64,000 bases of DNA from Monosporascus cannonballus (taxonomy: Eukaryota; Ascomycota; Sordariomycetes; Xylariales). Positions 10,501 through 22,581 of this stretch are shown in pieces. How positions within the stretch are numbered: position 1 is the stretch's first letter; every line of letters starts with the position of its first letter. Location: the NCBI GenBank assembly GCA_004154925.1, contig QJNS01000145.1, forward strand, positions 1 through 64,000, given 5' to 3'. Under the pieces are notes generated by a model that had not been told where the DNA came from, did not search any database, and saw only the letters and a list, made by a program, of their open reading frames with translations. Both the position numbers and the translations under genes were made by a program.

Positions 10501-12750
10501 GTTATTATCGATTAAATATTAAGATTTTAATTTTTTTTTATTTTATTTGCTAATAAGGTATAAGGCGAATTTTACCTGGCTAATCCCGCTATTAATGAAG
10601 ATTTTATATTAATATATTTATAGTAATCCTAAGATTATATCGTAATTCCCGAATAAAACGATATCGAAATTAACCGTTTGGTATTGTCCTTAAATAAGAA
10701 TTTTGAGGTAATTAATTTCGCATATAATTTTTCCGTTATCGTAAACGAATTCTTAATTTTCGGCATTTGTCGCTGTATAAGGTTTTAATTTGTATCTTTA
10801 TAGCAGTTTAAGCTTATTAATTATATCCGGTATAATATAATTCCCGCCTAAAGTTCCGTAATCCATTATTGCAATATATTAATACGTTTCGATTCCTATA
10901 TTTAAAGTATTAAAATCGTTAACGTTTTTTATTATCGCGTTTAAAACCTCTTTTAAAATTCTTTTTAATTTCTTTGGGTTTTGTTATTTTGCGGCTTTTT
11001 TACAGATAACCTTTTTTTTAATTCCTGTTCGAGTTTATCGAACTTTATTTATATTTTTGTATATAACGCGTTAAGTTATTATATTTATTATTATTGTCGG
11101 TATATTGTTTTTTCGAGCCGTATTAATTGTTCCTGATTTTTTGGTAATTTTTTTCTTTATCGAATAAATTATTTTCTTATATTTACGACTTTATCCTATT
11201 ATACGTCGTTTTGGCTATCGTTTTAAAGATTTTTTGTGAAGTAACGTATTATTTTAATGGCTTTTTTTTGGAGATCCGTAATAAATATTAATTGAAAATA
11301 AAGGTCTGTAATAATTTTTTAATAATGCTTTTTTACTGTACGTTAAATTAACCTTTTTTTCCGTTTAATAATTGTATTATTTATAATAATAAAAGGGGTT
11401 TTCCTGCAAATATTATTTGTTTTTAGGTTAATTTTTTGTTTCGGCCAATTATTAAACATTTTCTGGGGTTATGGTTCGAAATTGTCGATATTATTATTCG
11501 TTGTTTTTATTATGCCCGGTACGGTTTAAAAAGTTAAATCCTTTATAGTACGTTCGGGTAATTTATATATGGATATATTATTTTTATTTTTCATAATCGG
11601 GATATTTTCGTCGTCGACAATATATGGCATATATTTTACCGTATCGATCGGGTATTCCGGGGTAAAGTTTTTCTGTTTAATTCTGGTATTTGCGTAATTA
11701 TCCCTATAGCGCTTTTTGTTATGTTCGTAATACTTATTAAATTAGGTTTTTGACTTTTTGCATTTTTCGTCGAATTTTTTATCGTAATAATTCTTATTAG
11801 ACCTTTTGCTTAAGGCCTAATACGTACTTAATTTGGATTATGTTAATAATTTTATTATTATTTCCTTAATTATTCCTGGATTATTCCTTTAATATAGGGG
11901 TCCAGTTATTTTATCGTGGTTTCTTAGGTTTCTTATATTTGTAAACCTTATATTCCGTTTTACCATAATTAAAGCATTTAATCTGGCTCCAATTTTATTT
12001 ATAGGTAATGCCGAATTCTATAAATTCTAACGCCGTTCTATAAAAAATAAGGGGTATATTTTTTTTCCTTTAGTTAAACTTATTATATTCGGAACGTAAG
12101 GCATATTATCTTTTTTTCATTTATCATTTTTCAAATTATTAATTATTAATCTTAATTACCTTTATAATATATCGGTTTAAGGCAATTAATTATTTAATCC
12201 TAATAATTTTATTTTTTATATTATTTTTTAATTTTTTATAAAATATATTAATAAGAATATCGGCTTTATCGTTTTTTTATCCTGCCTTAACCGCAAAACT
12301 TTTAAAAATTACGGCGTACTTAAAGGCAAATTTTATTTGTCGGAATTATAAAAGTTATTAAGCCGTTAATTGTTTTTTATCCGGATTGTCGAAATTATTG
12401 CATACTTTATTTTCGAAATTGATATAAATTAAAAAACCTTGTTAATAAAATTTTATTTATTTATTTTTTTTATTTTCAGGAAATTTTTTATAATAAGTTT
12501 AAATTACTTAACCGCATTTTTTATTAAATATACTTTTATTACTAAGACTATATCTGCTAAGTTACTAAGGTTTAAAAAACGAAAGTAAATTCGTACCTAA
12601 ATTAAGAAAATTTAAAGGTTACTTTTTCTATCGTAAAATTCTGGCTTTTTGGGCTTTATACGGGCGAAAAAGGGTTAGGTAAGTAGCGTAGTCCTAAGTT
12701 GTCGGACTTTTTTCTCCAGCTCCCGAATTCGAGCCTAAAGCTGCTAAATA
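7560..12750 (-). pseudogene. gag-pol of element A, RIP-inactivated
   Basis: The minus strand encodes, from right to left, a Gag remnant, a zinc knuckle near 11950-12000 reading C-F-N-Y-G-K (ancestral CCHC with Cys and His changed to Tyr), then protease-like, reverse transcriptase, RNase H and integrase segments that align with element B. The reverse-transcriptase active site at 9740-9751 reads Y-F-N-D instead of Y-L-D-D, so the first catalytic Asp is Asn. Numerous in-frame stops occur. All substitutions noted are transitions, as RIP predicts. Confidence 0.8.
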
Positions 12751-12836
12751 AGAGTTTTCTAAATGCTGGTCGACATTTTGACAATATTAAATATTATTCA
12801 GAATTTAACTGTATTATTAAACAAAAGTTTATAACG

Positions 12837-13207
12837 TATAACGGCTAAACGGTTTAACCAATTATTAAACCTTAAGTCGACAGGTTTATGTTAATAAAAA
12901 TATCATGGGAATTTAAGCAATAAATATAATAACGTATTACGTTTCGTAATGCTAAAAATATCTTAAATAACGATATTATATTATAAGCTAAAGTTATTTA
13001 AATTATAGAATTAATAAGCGTATATATCTTTATATGTTAATTGGATCTTTATTGGATCTCGACGTTATCATAAATCCAATATTATTTGGATTTGGTTGGT
13101 TTTGTATGGATTTATTTGGATCTTGATGTCAAAAGAGATCCAAATCACGTAACTTTTTTTTGTAGGTCCGACCGTTTTCGTGGCCGATCTTGGGTTGGGT
13201 CGTAACA
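12837..13207 (-). repeat. 5' LTR of element A
   Basis: The 371-bp partner of 6499-6869. Its outer end (cttgggttgggtcgtaaca) is unmutated, whereas its inner end (tataacggctaaacgg) carries several G-to-A changes relative to the outer end of the left LTR. Confidence 0.88.
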
Positions 13208-13212
13208 ATTTT

Positions 13213-13491
13213 GTCTCAAAATAACCAGATTAAAAAAATACAAAACGTTAAAGATTCTTAATCGAAAAATAAAGCATAAAATGATAAGAAAAAAGCTTTT
13301 TAATAAGACAAATTAGCTAAAAAAGGAAATCGAAATCCGGAATTAAAAATGTCAAAGAATATATTACGTTAAAAAAGATTAATCGATAAGAATATAAATT
13401 AATATATTTCTTATAATATTAGATTATTATTATTCTTTACAATAAAGCGGGAACGTTTTCTATTTTGAAAAGACGCTTAAAATAAAATAAA
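13213..13491. other. AT-rich gene-free stretch
   Basis: AT-rich sequence between element A and repeat R1, with no supported feature. Confidence 0.5.
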
Positions 13492-13761
13492 GTATTACGC
13501 CAATAATTAAGTTCGGCTAATTAGAAGGCTCGGATTTTGTATATATATTAAGGAGTTCTTTTTCGCCACAAGTTCAACTTCTAGATATTACCTTCAACTA
13601 TAATTATTTAACATATTTTCTGCTACTTCAGTTATCGAGGTTCAACATTATTAATACAATCGCATTAAATTTTTCATCTCGATAATCCCTTTATATATCG
13701 TGATATAAATTGCTTATTCGCATTTATCAAGACCAATTCTTCCTCTTATCCTGATTCAATA
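13492..13761. repeat. dispersed repeat R1, copy 2 (LTR-like)
   Basis: Aligns over 270 bp with 3272-3541. This copy is the less mutated of the two: it keeps cttcctcttatcctgattca where copy 1 reads ctctttttttattctaattt. It is directly followed by repeat R2. Confidence 0.55.
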
Positions 13762-14046
13762 GTAATCTATATCCTAATTATAAGGGCTAATGCTATACAT
13801 AAGTCGTTAACGTATACAATCGTTGTCTTCGTTTTTAGAATACTATATCGTTATCTTAAGGTTATAATATTTTGCCATTTTAGAACATATTCGTTTAGCT
13901 TTTTGCTAAATTTCGAAATTTATTTTAATATTTCGCAATATTTTTGTTAGGTATTAATCAAAAACCTCTTATCGTATACCTTGTTTAATTCGGCCAGTTT
14001 AGCGTATTATTTCCGTAAGTTCTTCTAAGAAGAAAATTCGTTTTCT
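13761..14046 (-). repeat. dispersed repeat R2, copy 1 (coding relic, minus strand)
   Basis: About 286 bp aligning with 57866-58151. Read on the minus strand, a frame with few stops gives helix-like peptide such as YAKLAELNK and, further on, KLNEYVLKWQNIITLR. This resembles a retroelement Gag segment in composition, but I cannot assign it. Element C inserted immediately to the right, so R2 is truncated here. Confidence 0.45.
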
Positions 14047-14053
14047 TAATTAA

Positions 14054-14422
14054 TGTGACGGCTAGGCGGTTTAACCAACTATTAAACCTAAGTCGTACGG
14101 GTTTAGGTTAGCAGGAGTATCGTAGGAATCTAAGCAATAAATATAGTAACGTATTATGTTTCGTAATACTAAGGATGCCTTAAGTAACGATGTTATATTG
14201 CAAGCTAAAATTATTTAAATTATGGAAGTAATAAGCGTATATATTTTTATATATAAATTAAATCGTTATTAAATTTTAACGTTATTAAAAATCTAATGCT
14301 ATTAGATTTGGTTAATTCTGTATAGATTTATTTAGATTTTAATGCCAAAAAAGATCTAAATTACGTAGTTTTTTTTGTAGGTCCGACCGTTTTCGTGGCC
14401 GATCTTAAGTTGAGTTGTAATA
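14054..14422 (-). repeat. 3' LTR of element C
   Basis: The outer end tgtgacggctaggcgg is unmutated and shows the ancestral terminus. The inner end reads gttgtaata where the partner keeps gtcgtaaca. Confidence 0.88.
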
Positions 14423-14590
14423 CGATTTTTTTTTCTTAAGATTTTTGCCTTTAAAGATTTTCCTTTTTGGTAAATTATTTTTTTTTACTATGGTAGGTTG
14501 TATTATTAATTGCAAACTTTGTAATCGTTTTAATTAAAAAAAAGTTTAAATTTTTTAGTTATTTATATTATCAAATTTGGTTTTGAAGTT

Positions 14591-15095
14591 ATGCTGTATA
14601 CGTTTTGTTTCGAAAATGGTATAAAATATTAAATAATTGAAAAGAATTCGTCGTTATAACGAATATATTAAGAATTATCGTTATTATGATAATTTTAGCG
14701 TTTTAATTAATTTTTTTCATTGTATTAAGAAGGAAAAAGATCGTTTAGATTGCGAAAAAGTTATTGCTGAAAAAACGTTTTTATGCTTTTAATAGGAATT
14801 AAAAAAGATTTAATATGTAAATAATGTAATATCGATAAGATTATTAATTGCTTTTTTTATTTTCGTCGTTAAAAGAAATTTTTTTATATCAAAGGAATTA
14901 AAATTGTTAATCGCGGATTTTAGTTAATAAATATACTGGATAAGTAGGAACGTACGGAGGCCGAGGTTCCGCTTTCCGTATTATTTTTTGTTTTCTTTAA
15001 TTAGTTTATTCCTGATAACTTTGATTAAGGGGTTTTTTTAGTAATTCCGTCGTCGCTGGTGAAAGTTCTTTAATAGGCGTTGGGGGCCAATAAGG
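14591..15095 (+). pseudogene. antisense accessory ORF of element C
   Basis: The homologue of the antisense ORFs in elements A and B. The ATG at 14591 opens MLYTFCFEN: Cys3 is lost to Tyr and Cys6 is kept. A single-base insertion shortly after the ATG (relative to A) and TAA codons break the frame. The downstream charged segment (KKEKDRLDCEKVIAEK) is better preserved than in A, and reads as an amphipathic helix or coiled coil. No function can be assigned from sequence alone. Confidence 0.5.
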
Positions 15096-15099
15096 TTTT

Positions 15100-18000
15100 T
15101 GGCGGGTTCCCAGGTATTCTCGAAATTTGGGTGTTTTTTCTATTTGATTAAATATTAAGTAAATCCGTTTTGTTTCCGTATGTTAAATATTTTTTCTATT
15201 TCGTATATTCGTTCGTTTTTTATTTCCATATTATCCTGTACCATATATACCTTAATAATATTTATTGTTAACTTAAATAAAGAAATATGAAAAATTAGAT
15301 AAAATTTAATTTTTGGTGGAAGTTTTAATTAATAATTATTTTTTAAGATTTTTTTGGCAATTTTGTATAAACCGATATATTTGAAATCGAATTTTTTGCT
15401 AGGTTATTTTATTTAAATATTTTTTGTGGCGAAAAAAACTATTTTTCCTTTTTCGAAAGTTAATTTTTTTAATTTTTTTAATTATAATATTTATTTATTT
15501 GATTTCGTACGAATTTTAATTTTGTTTTTATTTCCTAATATAACTGTTATAATTATTCTGATATAAGAATTATTTTAATATTAATTAAATTATTATTATG
15601 TATTTCCTTATAAGTTTTTAAAATAAAATTAAAATTTACGTTCGCAAATATTGTTTTAATATTTTTGTAATAGCTGATATTATAAATTACTTAAATAATT
15701 GGTAGTTTTTTAACTTAATTATTTTGTTCGTAATTAATATAATATTATAAGTAAGTTTTTAAGGTTTAATTTATTCGTTTTATTTATTTATTTATTTATA
15801 GTTTAAATATGTTAAATAATTTATAATTTAGGCCGATTTATGTTATTAGGCCTTATTAAAATTTAAATACGAATATCGATTTTTTATTTGATATAATTTT
15901 TATTAATAATTCGTATATGTTAAAAATATATTTAAAAAAATATATATATTAATTGTTCGGTATTTATGTTCTTATAATATGGTAAAAAATAAAAAGATTT
16001 CGTAAATTAATTAACGATTACGAAAATGTTATTATGGTATATTCCCGCAATTAGATTTTCTAATATAAAAAGCTTAATAATAAAGTTAAATATAATTAAA
16101 TATTATGGTTATTTTGTAATTAATAATAGCTGTAATTTTCCGTATGACTTGTATCGTCGAATCTTCGTTTTGGCGTAAATATTATATTGTCGTATAAATA
16201 TTTTATATTGTTAATTTTATTTTAAAAAAGGAATATATACGTTAAAATCGTTTTAAGGTTTTATAAATCCTTAAATGTTCATATAATTAATATTCTTATA
16301 TTTTTCGTATTAAATCTTTTTAGTATTTTTTTAAAATTTATATTTTATTCGTTTTTTGGTTTTTTAAAAAATTATCGTTATATTACTAAATCTTTTAATA
16401 TATATCGAAAAGTACTGCCCGAATCGTCGCAATTTATCATAAGCGTAAATATTTTTTTATAGTAATATTAAAAATTATATAGCTAATTTTAATTAATTTT
16501 TTTTCGAGATTTAATTACTTGCTTAAAGTATTTATTTTACTATTTTTTAAACCTTTTTTATAAATAATAACGAAATCGAAGTTCGCCAATTTTTCCGCGT
16601 AACGAAATTATTATCTTATAAATTTTTTGATTATAGTAAATCGGGTAAAATTTTGATAATCCGTATAAAACCTTAATTTGGTATAAATTTTCTTTTAGAA
16701 AATACCTAAACTTTCGAAATGCCATAATAATAACCATAAATTTTTATTTAAAATACCGTAATTAAGTTTGGTTCCTTTTAATTTATACAAAAAAATATAA
16801 TAAAGTGCAATTTGCCTTAATTATTTCGTTATCCGATTATTATATTTAATAAGTAATTCGAAATATCGGTTTTTAATTTAACAAAACGGTTTAAATTGTA
16901 TATAATTAATATTAGTTTACTGGTAATTACATCCTTAATATCCTGAAATACTTTTTCCGTATCTGGTATTTATTTAAATTCTTTTTTTTTTCGTAAGATT
17001 TATTAAGGGTATAATTATTTTACCAAAATTTTGAATAAATTTCCTGTAATAATTAACGAATTTAAAAAATGCTTATATTTCCTTAATTATATTTCGTATT
17101 TGCCATTTTGTAATTACAACGATTTTCTTAAGGTTTATGCTAATATGTCCTAAAGTAATAATATATCCCAAATATTCCATTTCTTATATATGGAATTGAT
17201 TTTTCTTTACGTTAACAAATAATCTTACGTTTTATAAAATTTAAAGAACCTTATAAACGTATTCTGTATATATTTGATTTATTTTCGAAAAAATAAAAAT
17301 ATTATCGAAATAATAAATAACGAAAATATTAAGGTATTTTTGTAATACGTAATTAATTATTCGCTAAAAAGTTGCTAATACGTTCGTAAATCTTATTAAT
17401 ATAACCAAATACTTAAATAATCCGTATTTTGTTTTAAAAGTTATTTTCTATTCGTATCCTTTTTTAATTTTAATAAGGTTATATCCATTTTTAAGATCGA
17501 ATGCTATAAACCATTTAATTTTATAAAATCGGCTCTTTATTTCCGTAATAAAGGGTAATAATATTTAATTTTTAATAATAACGTCGTTTAATTATCGGTA
17601 ATTAATTATAAGTCGTAATTTCCCATTTTTTTAAGTACAAAAAATATAAAGTATTTTATTAGTAATTTCGAAAATCGAATTTATTTTTTTATAGTTAATT
17701 TTTCAGGTATTTTCTGAAAGTACGTAACTTATTTTTATTAAGGTTATAGATAAAGTAACACTTTATCGAAAATCTTTCCTTAAGGATTATTTCATAATTT
17801 TATTCGCTATATTTTAATAATTTCGTATCGAATTTTTTTTTGAAAAGTTATTTGTATTTGTGATATTATAATAATATATTAATTAAACTTTCTGATTTTT
17901 TGGATTATTATTCTTATTATTCCAAATCGTTATTTAATTATTTTAATTTCGTTTTAATAATAATAATAATGCGTTATATTTTTTAATACTCGTTTTTTGG

Positions 18001-20270
18001 ATTTTATTCCTTTAAATAATAAAATATTTATTATATTTTTATACCTATATTTATTGTTATTATCGATCGAATATTAAGATTTTAATTTTTTCTTTTTTCA
18101 TTTATTAATAAGAAATAAAATAAATTTTACTTAATTAATGCCGCCGTTAATTAAATTCTGTACTAACGTATTTATAATAATCCTAAGATTATATCGTAAT
18201 TCCCGAATAAAACGATATCGAAATTAACCGTTTAATATCATTCTCAAATAAAATTTTCGAAATAATTAATTTTGCGTATAATTTTTTTATTATTGTAAAC
18301 GAATTTCTGACTTTCGGTATTCGTCGCTGTATAGGGTTTTAATTTATATTTCCATAATAATTTAAATTTATTAATTATATCCGGTACAATATAATTTCTG
18401 CCCAAAATTCCGCAATTCATTATTACGGTATATCAGTACGTTCCGATTCGTATATCCAAAGTGATAAAGTTGTTAACGTTTCCTATTATCGCGTTTAAAG
18501 CCTTTTTTGGGAGTTCCCTTTAATTTTTTTAGGTTTCGTTATTTTACGGCTTTTTTACAGGTAATTTTTTTTTCTTTTAATTTTTGTTCGAATTAGTCGA
18601 ATTTTGCGTATATTTTTTCGTTTAATATATTAAGTTATTATATTTATCGTTATTATCGGCATATTATTCCTTTAAACCGTATTAATTATTCTTAAATTTT
18701 TTGCAATTCCTTTTTCTATTAAATAAATTATGTTTTTATGTTTGTAATTATATCCTATTATACGTCGTTATAGTTATTATTCCAAAAATCTTTTATAAAT
18801 TAATATTTTTTAATAGCCTTTTTTTTCGTAAGGATCTATAATAAATGTTAATTAAAAATAAAAATCCGTAATAATTTTTTAATAATATTTTTTTACCGTA
18901 GGTTAAATTAATTTTTTTTCGTTTAATAATTATATTATTTATAATAACAAAAGGGGTTTTCTTACAGGCATTATTTTTTTTCGGGCCAATTTTTTATTTC
19001 GGCCAGTTACTGGATATTTCCTAAGGTTATAGTTTAAAGCTCTCGATACCATTGTTTGTCGTTTTTATTATGCCCGGTTCGATTTGGAAAGTTAAATCTC
19101 TTATAATACATACGGGTAATTTGTACGTAAATATATTATTTCCATTTTTCGTAATTGGGGTATTCTCGTTATCCATAATATATAACGTATATTTTGCCAT
19201 ATTAATTAGGTATTCCGGGACAGATTTTTTTTATTTAATTCTGGTATTTACATAATTATCTTTGTAATATTTTTTGTTATATTTGCATTATTTGTTAAGC
19301 CAGCTTTTTAGCTTTTCGTATTTTTCGTCGGATTTTTTATCGTAATAATCTTTATTGAACCTTTTGCTTAAGATTTGATACGTATTTGGTTTGGATTATA
19401 TTAATGGCTTTATTATTATTTCCTTAATTATTCCTGGATTATCTTTCCAATATAGGGGTCCAGTTATCTTATCGTGGTTTTTTGGGTTTCTTATATTTAT
19501 AGGCCTTATGTTCTATTTTGCTATAATTAAAGCACTTAATCTGGCTCCAATTTTATTTATGGGTAATGCCGAGTTCCATAAGTTCTAGCGCCGTTCTATA
19601 AAAAATAAGGGGTATGTTTCGTTTTTTCCCTTAGTTAAACTTGTATTCCGAACGTAAGGCATATTATCCTTTTTTTTTCTGTCGTTTTTTAAACTGTTAA
19701 TTATTAATCTTAATTACCTTTACAATATACCGGTTGAGGGCAATTGGTTATTCGATTTAAATAATTTTATTCTTTATATTATTTTTTAATTTTTTATAAA
19801 ACATATCGATAAAGGTATTAGTTTCGTTATTTCCTTATTTTGCCTTAACCGTAAGATTTTTAAAGGTTACGGCGTACTTGGACGTAAATCCTTTTTATCG
19901 GAGTTATAAAAATTATTAAGCCGTTAATTATCGCGTATTTTATTTTCGAAGTTAGTATAAGTCGAAAAAATCTTATTAATAAAATCTTTTTTATTTATTT
20001 TTTTTATTTCCAAAAAGTTTTTTATAATAAGCTTAAATTAATTAATTACATTTTCTGTTAGGTATATTCCTATTATTAGGACCATATCCGCTAGGTCGCT
20101 AAGATCTAGAAAGCGAAGGTAAATTCGTACTTAAGTTAAAAAGGTTTAAGAATTGCTTTTTTATCGTAAGGTTCTGGGTTTTTCGGTTTTATACGAGCGA
20201 AAAAAGGTTAGGCAGGCGTAGCTCTCAGTTGTCGAACTTTTTTCTCCAGTTCCCGAATTCGAACCTAAAG
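15100..20270 (-). pseudogene. gag-pol of element C, RIP-inactivated
   Basis: Same domain order as in elements A and B, read on the minus strand. The zinc knuckle near 19500-19560 reads C-F-N-Y-S-K-I-E-H: it keeps the first Cys and the His but has lost other Cys residues. The reverse-transcriptase active site at 17301-17312 reads Y-F-D-N instead of Y-L-D-D, so the second catalytic Asp is lost. Many stops occur. Open frames of 65-67 codons on the opposite strand at 19052-19255 and 19391-19588 are shadows of this gene. Confidence 0.8.
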
Positions 20271-20366
20271 TTGTTAAATAGGGGTTTTTTAAATGCTGGT
20301 CGACATTTTAATAATGTTAAATATTGTTTAAAGTTTAACGATACTATTAAATAAAAGTTTATAACG

Positions 20367-20735
20367 TATAACGGCTAAGCGGTTTAACTAATTATTAAAC
20401 CTAAGTTATACGGGTTTAAATTAGCAGAAATATTATGGGAATCTAAGTAATAAATATAATAACGTATTACGTTTCGTAATATCAAAAGTACTTTGGATAA
20501 CGATATTATATTGTAAGCTGAAGTTATTTAAATTATGGAAATAATAAACGTATATATCTTTATAAGTTAATTAAATCGTTATTAGATCTTGACGTTATCA
20601 AAGATCCAATACTATTAGATTTGGTTAATTCTATATGGATTTATTTGGATCTTAATGCCAAAAGAGATCTAAATCACGTGACTTTTTTTGTGGGTCCGAC
20701 CGTTTTCGTGGCCGATCTTGAGTTGGGTCGTAACA
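20367..20735 (-). repeat. 5' LTR of element C
   Basis: The 369-bp partner of 14054-14422. The outer end (gagttgggtcgtaaca) is nearly intact, and the inner end (tataacggctaagcgg) is mutated. Confidence 0.88.
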
Positions 20736-20740
20736 ATTAA

Positions 20741-21640
20741 TAAAAACGCTAACTCTAGGACTTATTTCGTCAGGTTATTAACGTTTTTGCAAAAAATATC
20801 GTATTTTCGATTTTTAATAATATATGCCGCAAAATCATAATTATAGATTTATTTATTTTTGATCGTTATTTTAAGAGTACTTATTAGATGTTCTATAAGA
20901 TTAATTTTTTCGATAATTTTTCTGAACGATAAGGACGATAATAAGGTATTAAATCGCGTCGTATAACAAATTCGTTTTTTGGAATAAAAGGTTATGCCGG
21001 GTTTTATCGGTTTAATAAGTTACGAAAATAACTAATCGGGATCGATAAAGTCCTAAATATTAAGCGCGCGTATTTTAGACTAGAATTCGTTTTTAAAGCA
21101 ATTCTAATCCTTGGGTTCCTTATAAATAATTAAAGACGTCGATTATACGTTTATTATTATTATTATTACCGTATATCGGTAATTAATATTAATAGTTAAC
21201 TTATATCGTCTTAATAAGAGCTAATTAATAAATATATATATAAATTAAGCGAATAAAATTCTTAATTATCAGATACAAGAGATATCAATTATATTATTAT
21301 ATTCTGTTAAGTTATAGGTGTTATCGCACGCGTACAACTCTAAGTAGCTTAACTACGGAACATATATAAGCCGATCAGTATGGGACCTTTCCGTATATAG
21401 GGAGCGCTCCGCACCTTCCAGCTAGCTGACAGGTCGTCTTATATGCGATTTACGGGTCAAAAATCATCTTTTATATTTATCGCATAAAATTTAAACTTAT
21501 AATATTTGTAAATTTTAATAAAAATTATCTTAGTAATTCGAAAGTTATATTAACAGTTTCATGGCTTTTTAATAAACTTTGGCGTTATTATGAACTTTTA
21601 AATATCCGATATTATTATATGGGTCCGGACAGCTTACGTG
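20741..21640. other. AT-rich relic, no recognisable gene
   Basis: Moderately to strongly AT-rich sequence between element C and the lectin island. Base composition rises gradually from about 21300 rightwards. No motif or repeat partner was recognised. Confidence 0.45.
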
Positions 21641-22473
21641 CTTGCTTGGCTCGCGAGCTTGTGTAGCACGTTAACATATGGTCCTATTTTATTTTCATAC
21701 TTTTTTTTATTTTAACTTTACTGGGAAAATGTTACGTCGAGTAAGTTGACTAACAGAAAATACCCCTAAAATGAATAATCCATTAACAACTAGCGAATAC
21801 ATCGCCATAAAACATCTGTTCGTCAGCAATCAAGTCGCGTTTGTCTCGATAACAACTGTGGCAAAAGTCAGATTGACTCGTAATGTCCAAGAACCGAAAC
21901 GCTTCCGTCCATCCCCATGTCGCTTCTGCAAGGCCGGTAGTGAAGCTGCATGCTTGAGGTCTAGACTGTTAGCTGTGGTTGCATTGACAAATTTGATTTA
22001 CGTCCTGAATATACACATCAGATTTTCACATACTACCTTTTGAAACAAGCCCGGTCGGGAGCAATGATAGCGCGCAGGAATACAGGAATCCCAGACTCGA
22101 TCGCTGACTACTCCCGGAAAGAAGAAAGAGTAGAAGGGTCCGGTAGCTATACTTGAATATCTTCATGCGGTGATGGTCAAGTTATCTCGCTTGGTGGCCA
22201 TAAACCTACAGTCCCAAAAAGGCAACTTGCATACGCTATATCATGTCATAGCCTGCATCATATATCACATTCTAGCTGCAGATTCTCACACACCAGCATG
22301 GGTGTACGGTGCCAAGTCAATATAACCTGCAGCTAAACCAATGTATTCAACTTTCAGCTGGAACATAACAAAGGATTAGGACAGGTGTGTGTAGAGTCAA
22401 ATGACTTCTGATTGGACTCTGCTGACACAAGGATATCCAAAGGACATCACTTGGATATTATTCCCCGGAAAAC
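21641..22473. other. normal-composition region upstream of the lectin gene
   Basis: Balanced composition begins here. A 90-codon open frame at 21771-22043 on the plus strand has no recognised features, and the reverse strand also reads without a clear family. I see no convincing gene. The stretch probably holds the lectin promoter and unique flank. Confidence 0.4.
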
Positions 22474-22480
22474 TATAAAA
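22474..22480 (+). promoter_or_regulatory. TATA box of the lectin gene
   Basis: TATAAAA lies 108 bp upstream of the chosen ATG, a usual distance for a fungal promoter with a short leader. Confidence 0.5.
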
Positions 22481-22581
22481 AGCCCGGGGCATCCTCATGG
22501 AGTATCGCCCATCCACAGACTTATCAGCGGCACCCAACTACAATCAGTCACTTTGGTACGAGCTCAAAGCAATATAGCACC

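Larger units (their letters stand above)
6499..13207 (-). mobile_element. Ty3/Gypsy LTR retrotransposon, element A
   Basis: A complete 6.7-kb element in minus orientation, flanked by identical target-site duplications ATTTT (6494-6498 and 13208-13212). Its two 371-bp LTRs lie at 6499-6869 and 12837-13207. The internal part aligns with elements B and C of the same family, with gag near the right (5') LTR and integrase near the left. RIP has destroyed all frames: the reverse-transcriptase Y-L-D-D site now reads Y-F-N-D, and the zinc knuckle has lost Cys and His residues. The element cannot move autonomously. Confidence 0.9.
14054..20735 (-). mobile_element. Ty3/Gypsy LTR retrotransposon, element C
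   Basis: A complete 6.68-kb element in minus orientation with identical target-site duplications ATTAA (14049-14053 and 20736-20740) and 369-bp LTRs at 14054-14422 and 20367-20735. It aligns along its whole length with element A, which lies 846 bp to the left in the same orientation. It inserted into or beside the R1/R2 relic. All frames are disrupted by RIP. Confidence 0.9.

Noticed and set aside
19052..19588. Plus-strand open frames of 65-67 codons
   Set aside because: They are antisense shadows of the minus-strand gag/protease region of element C.
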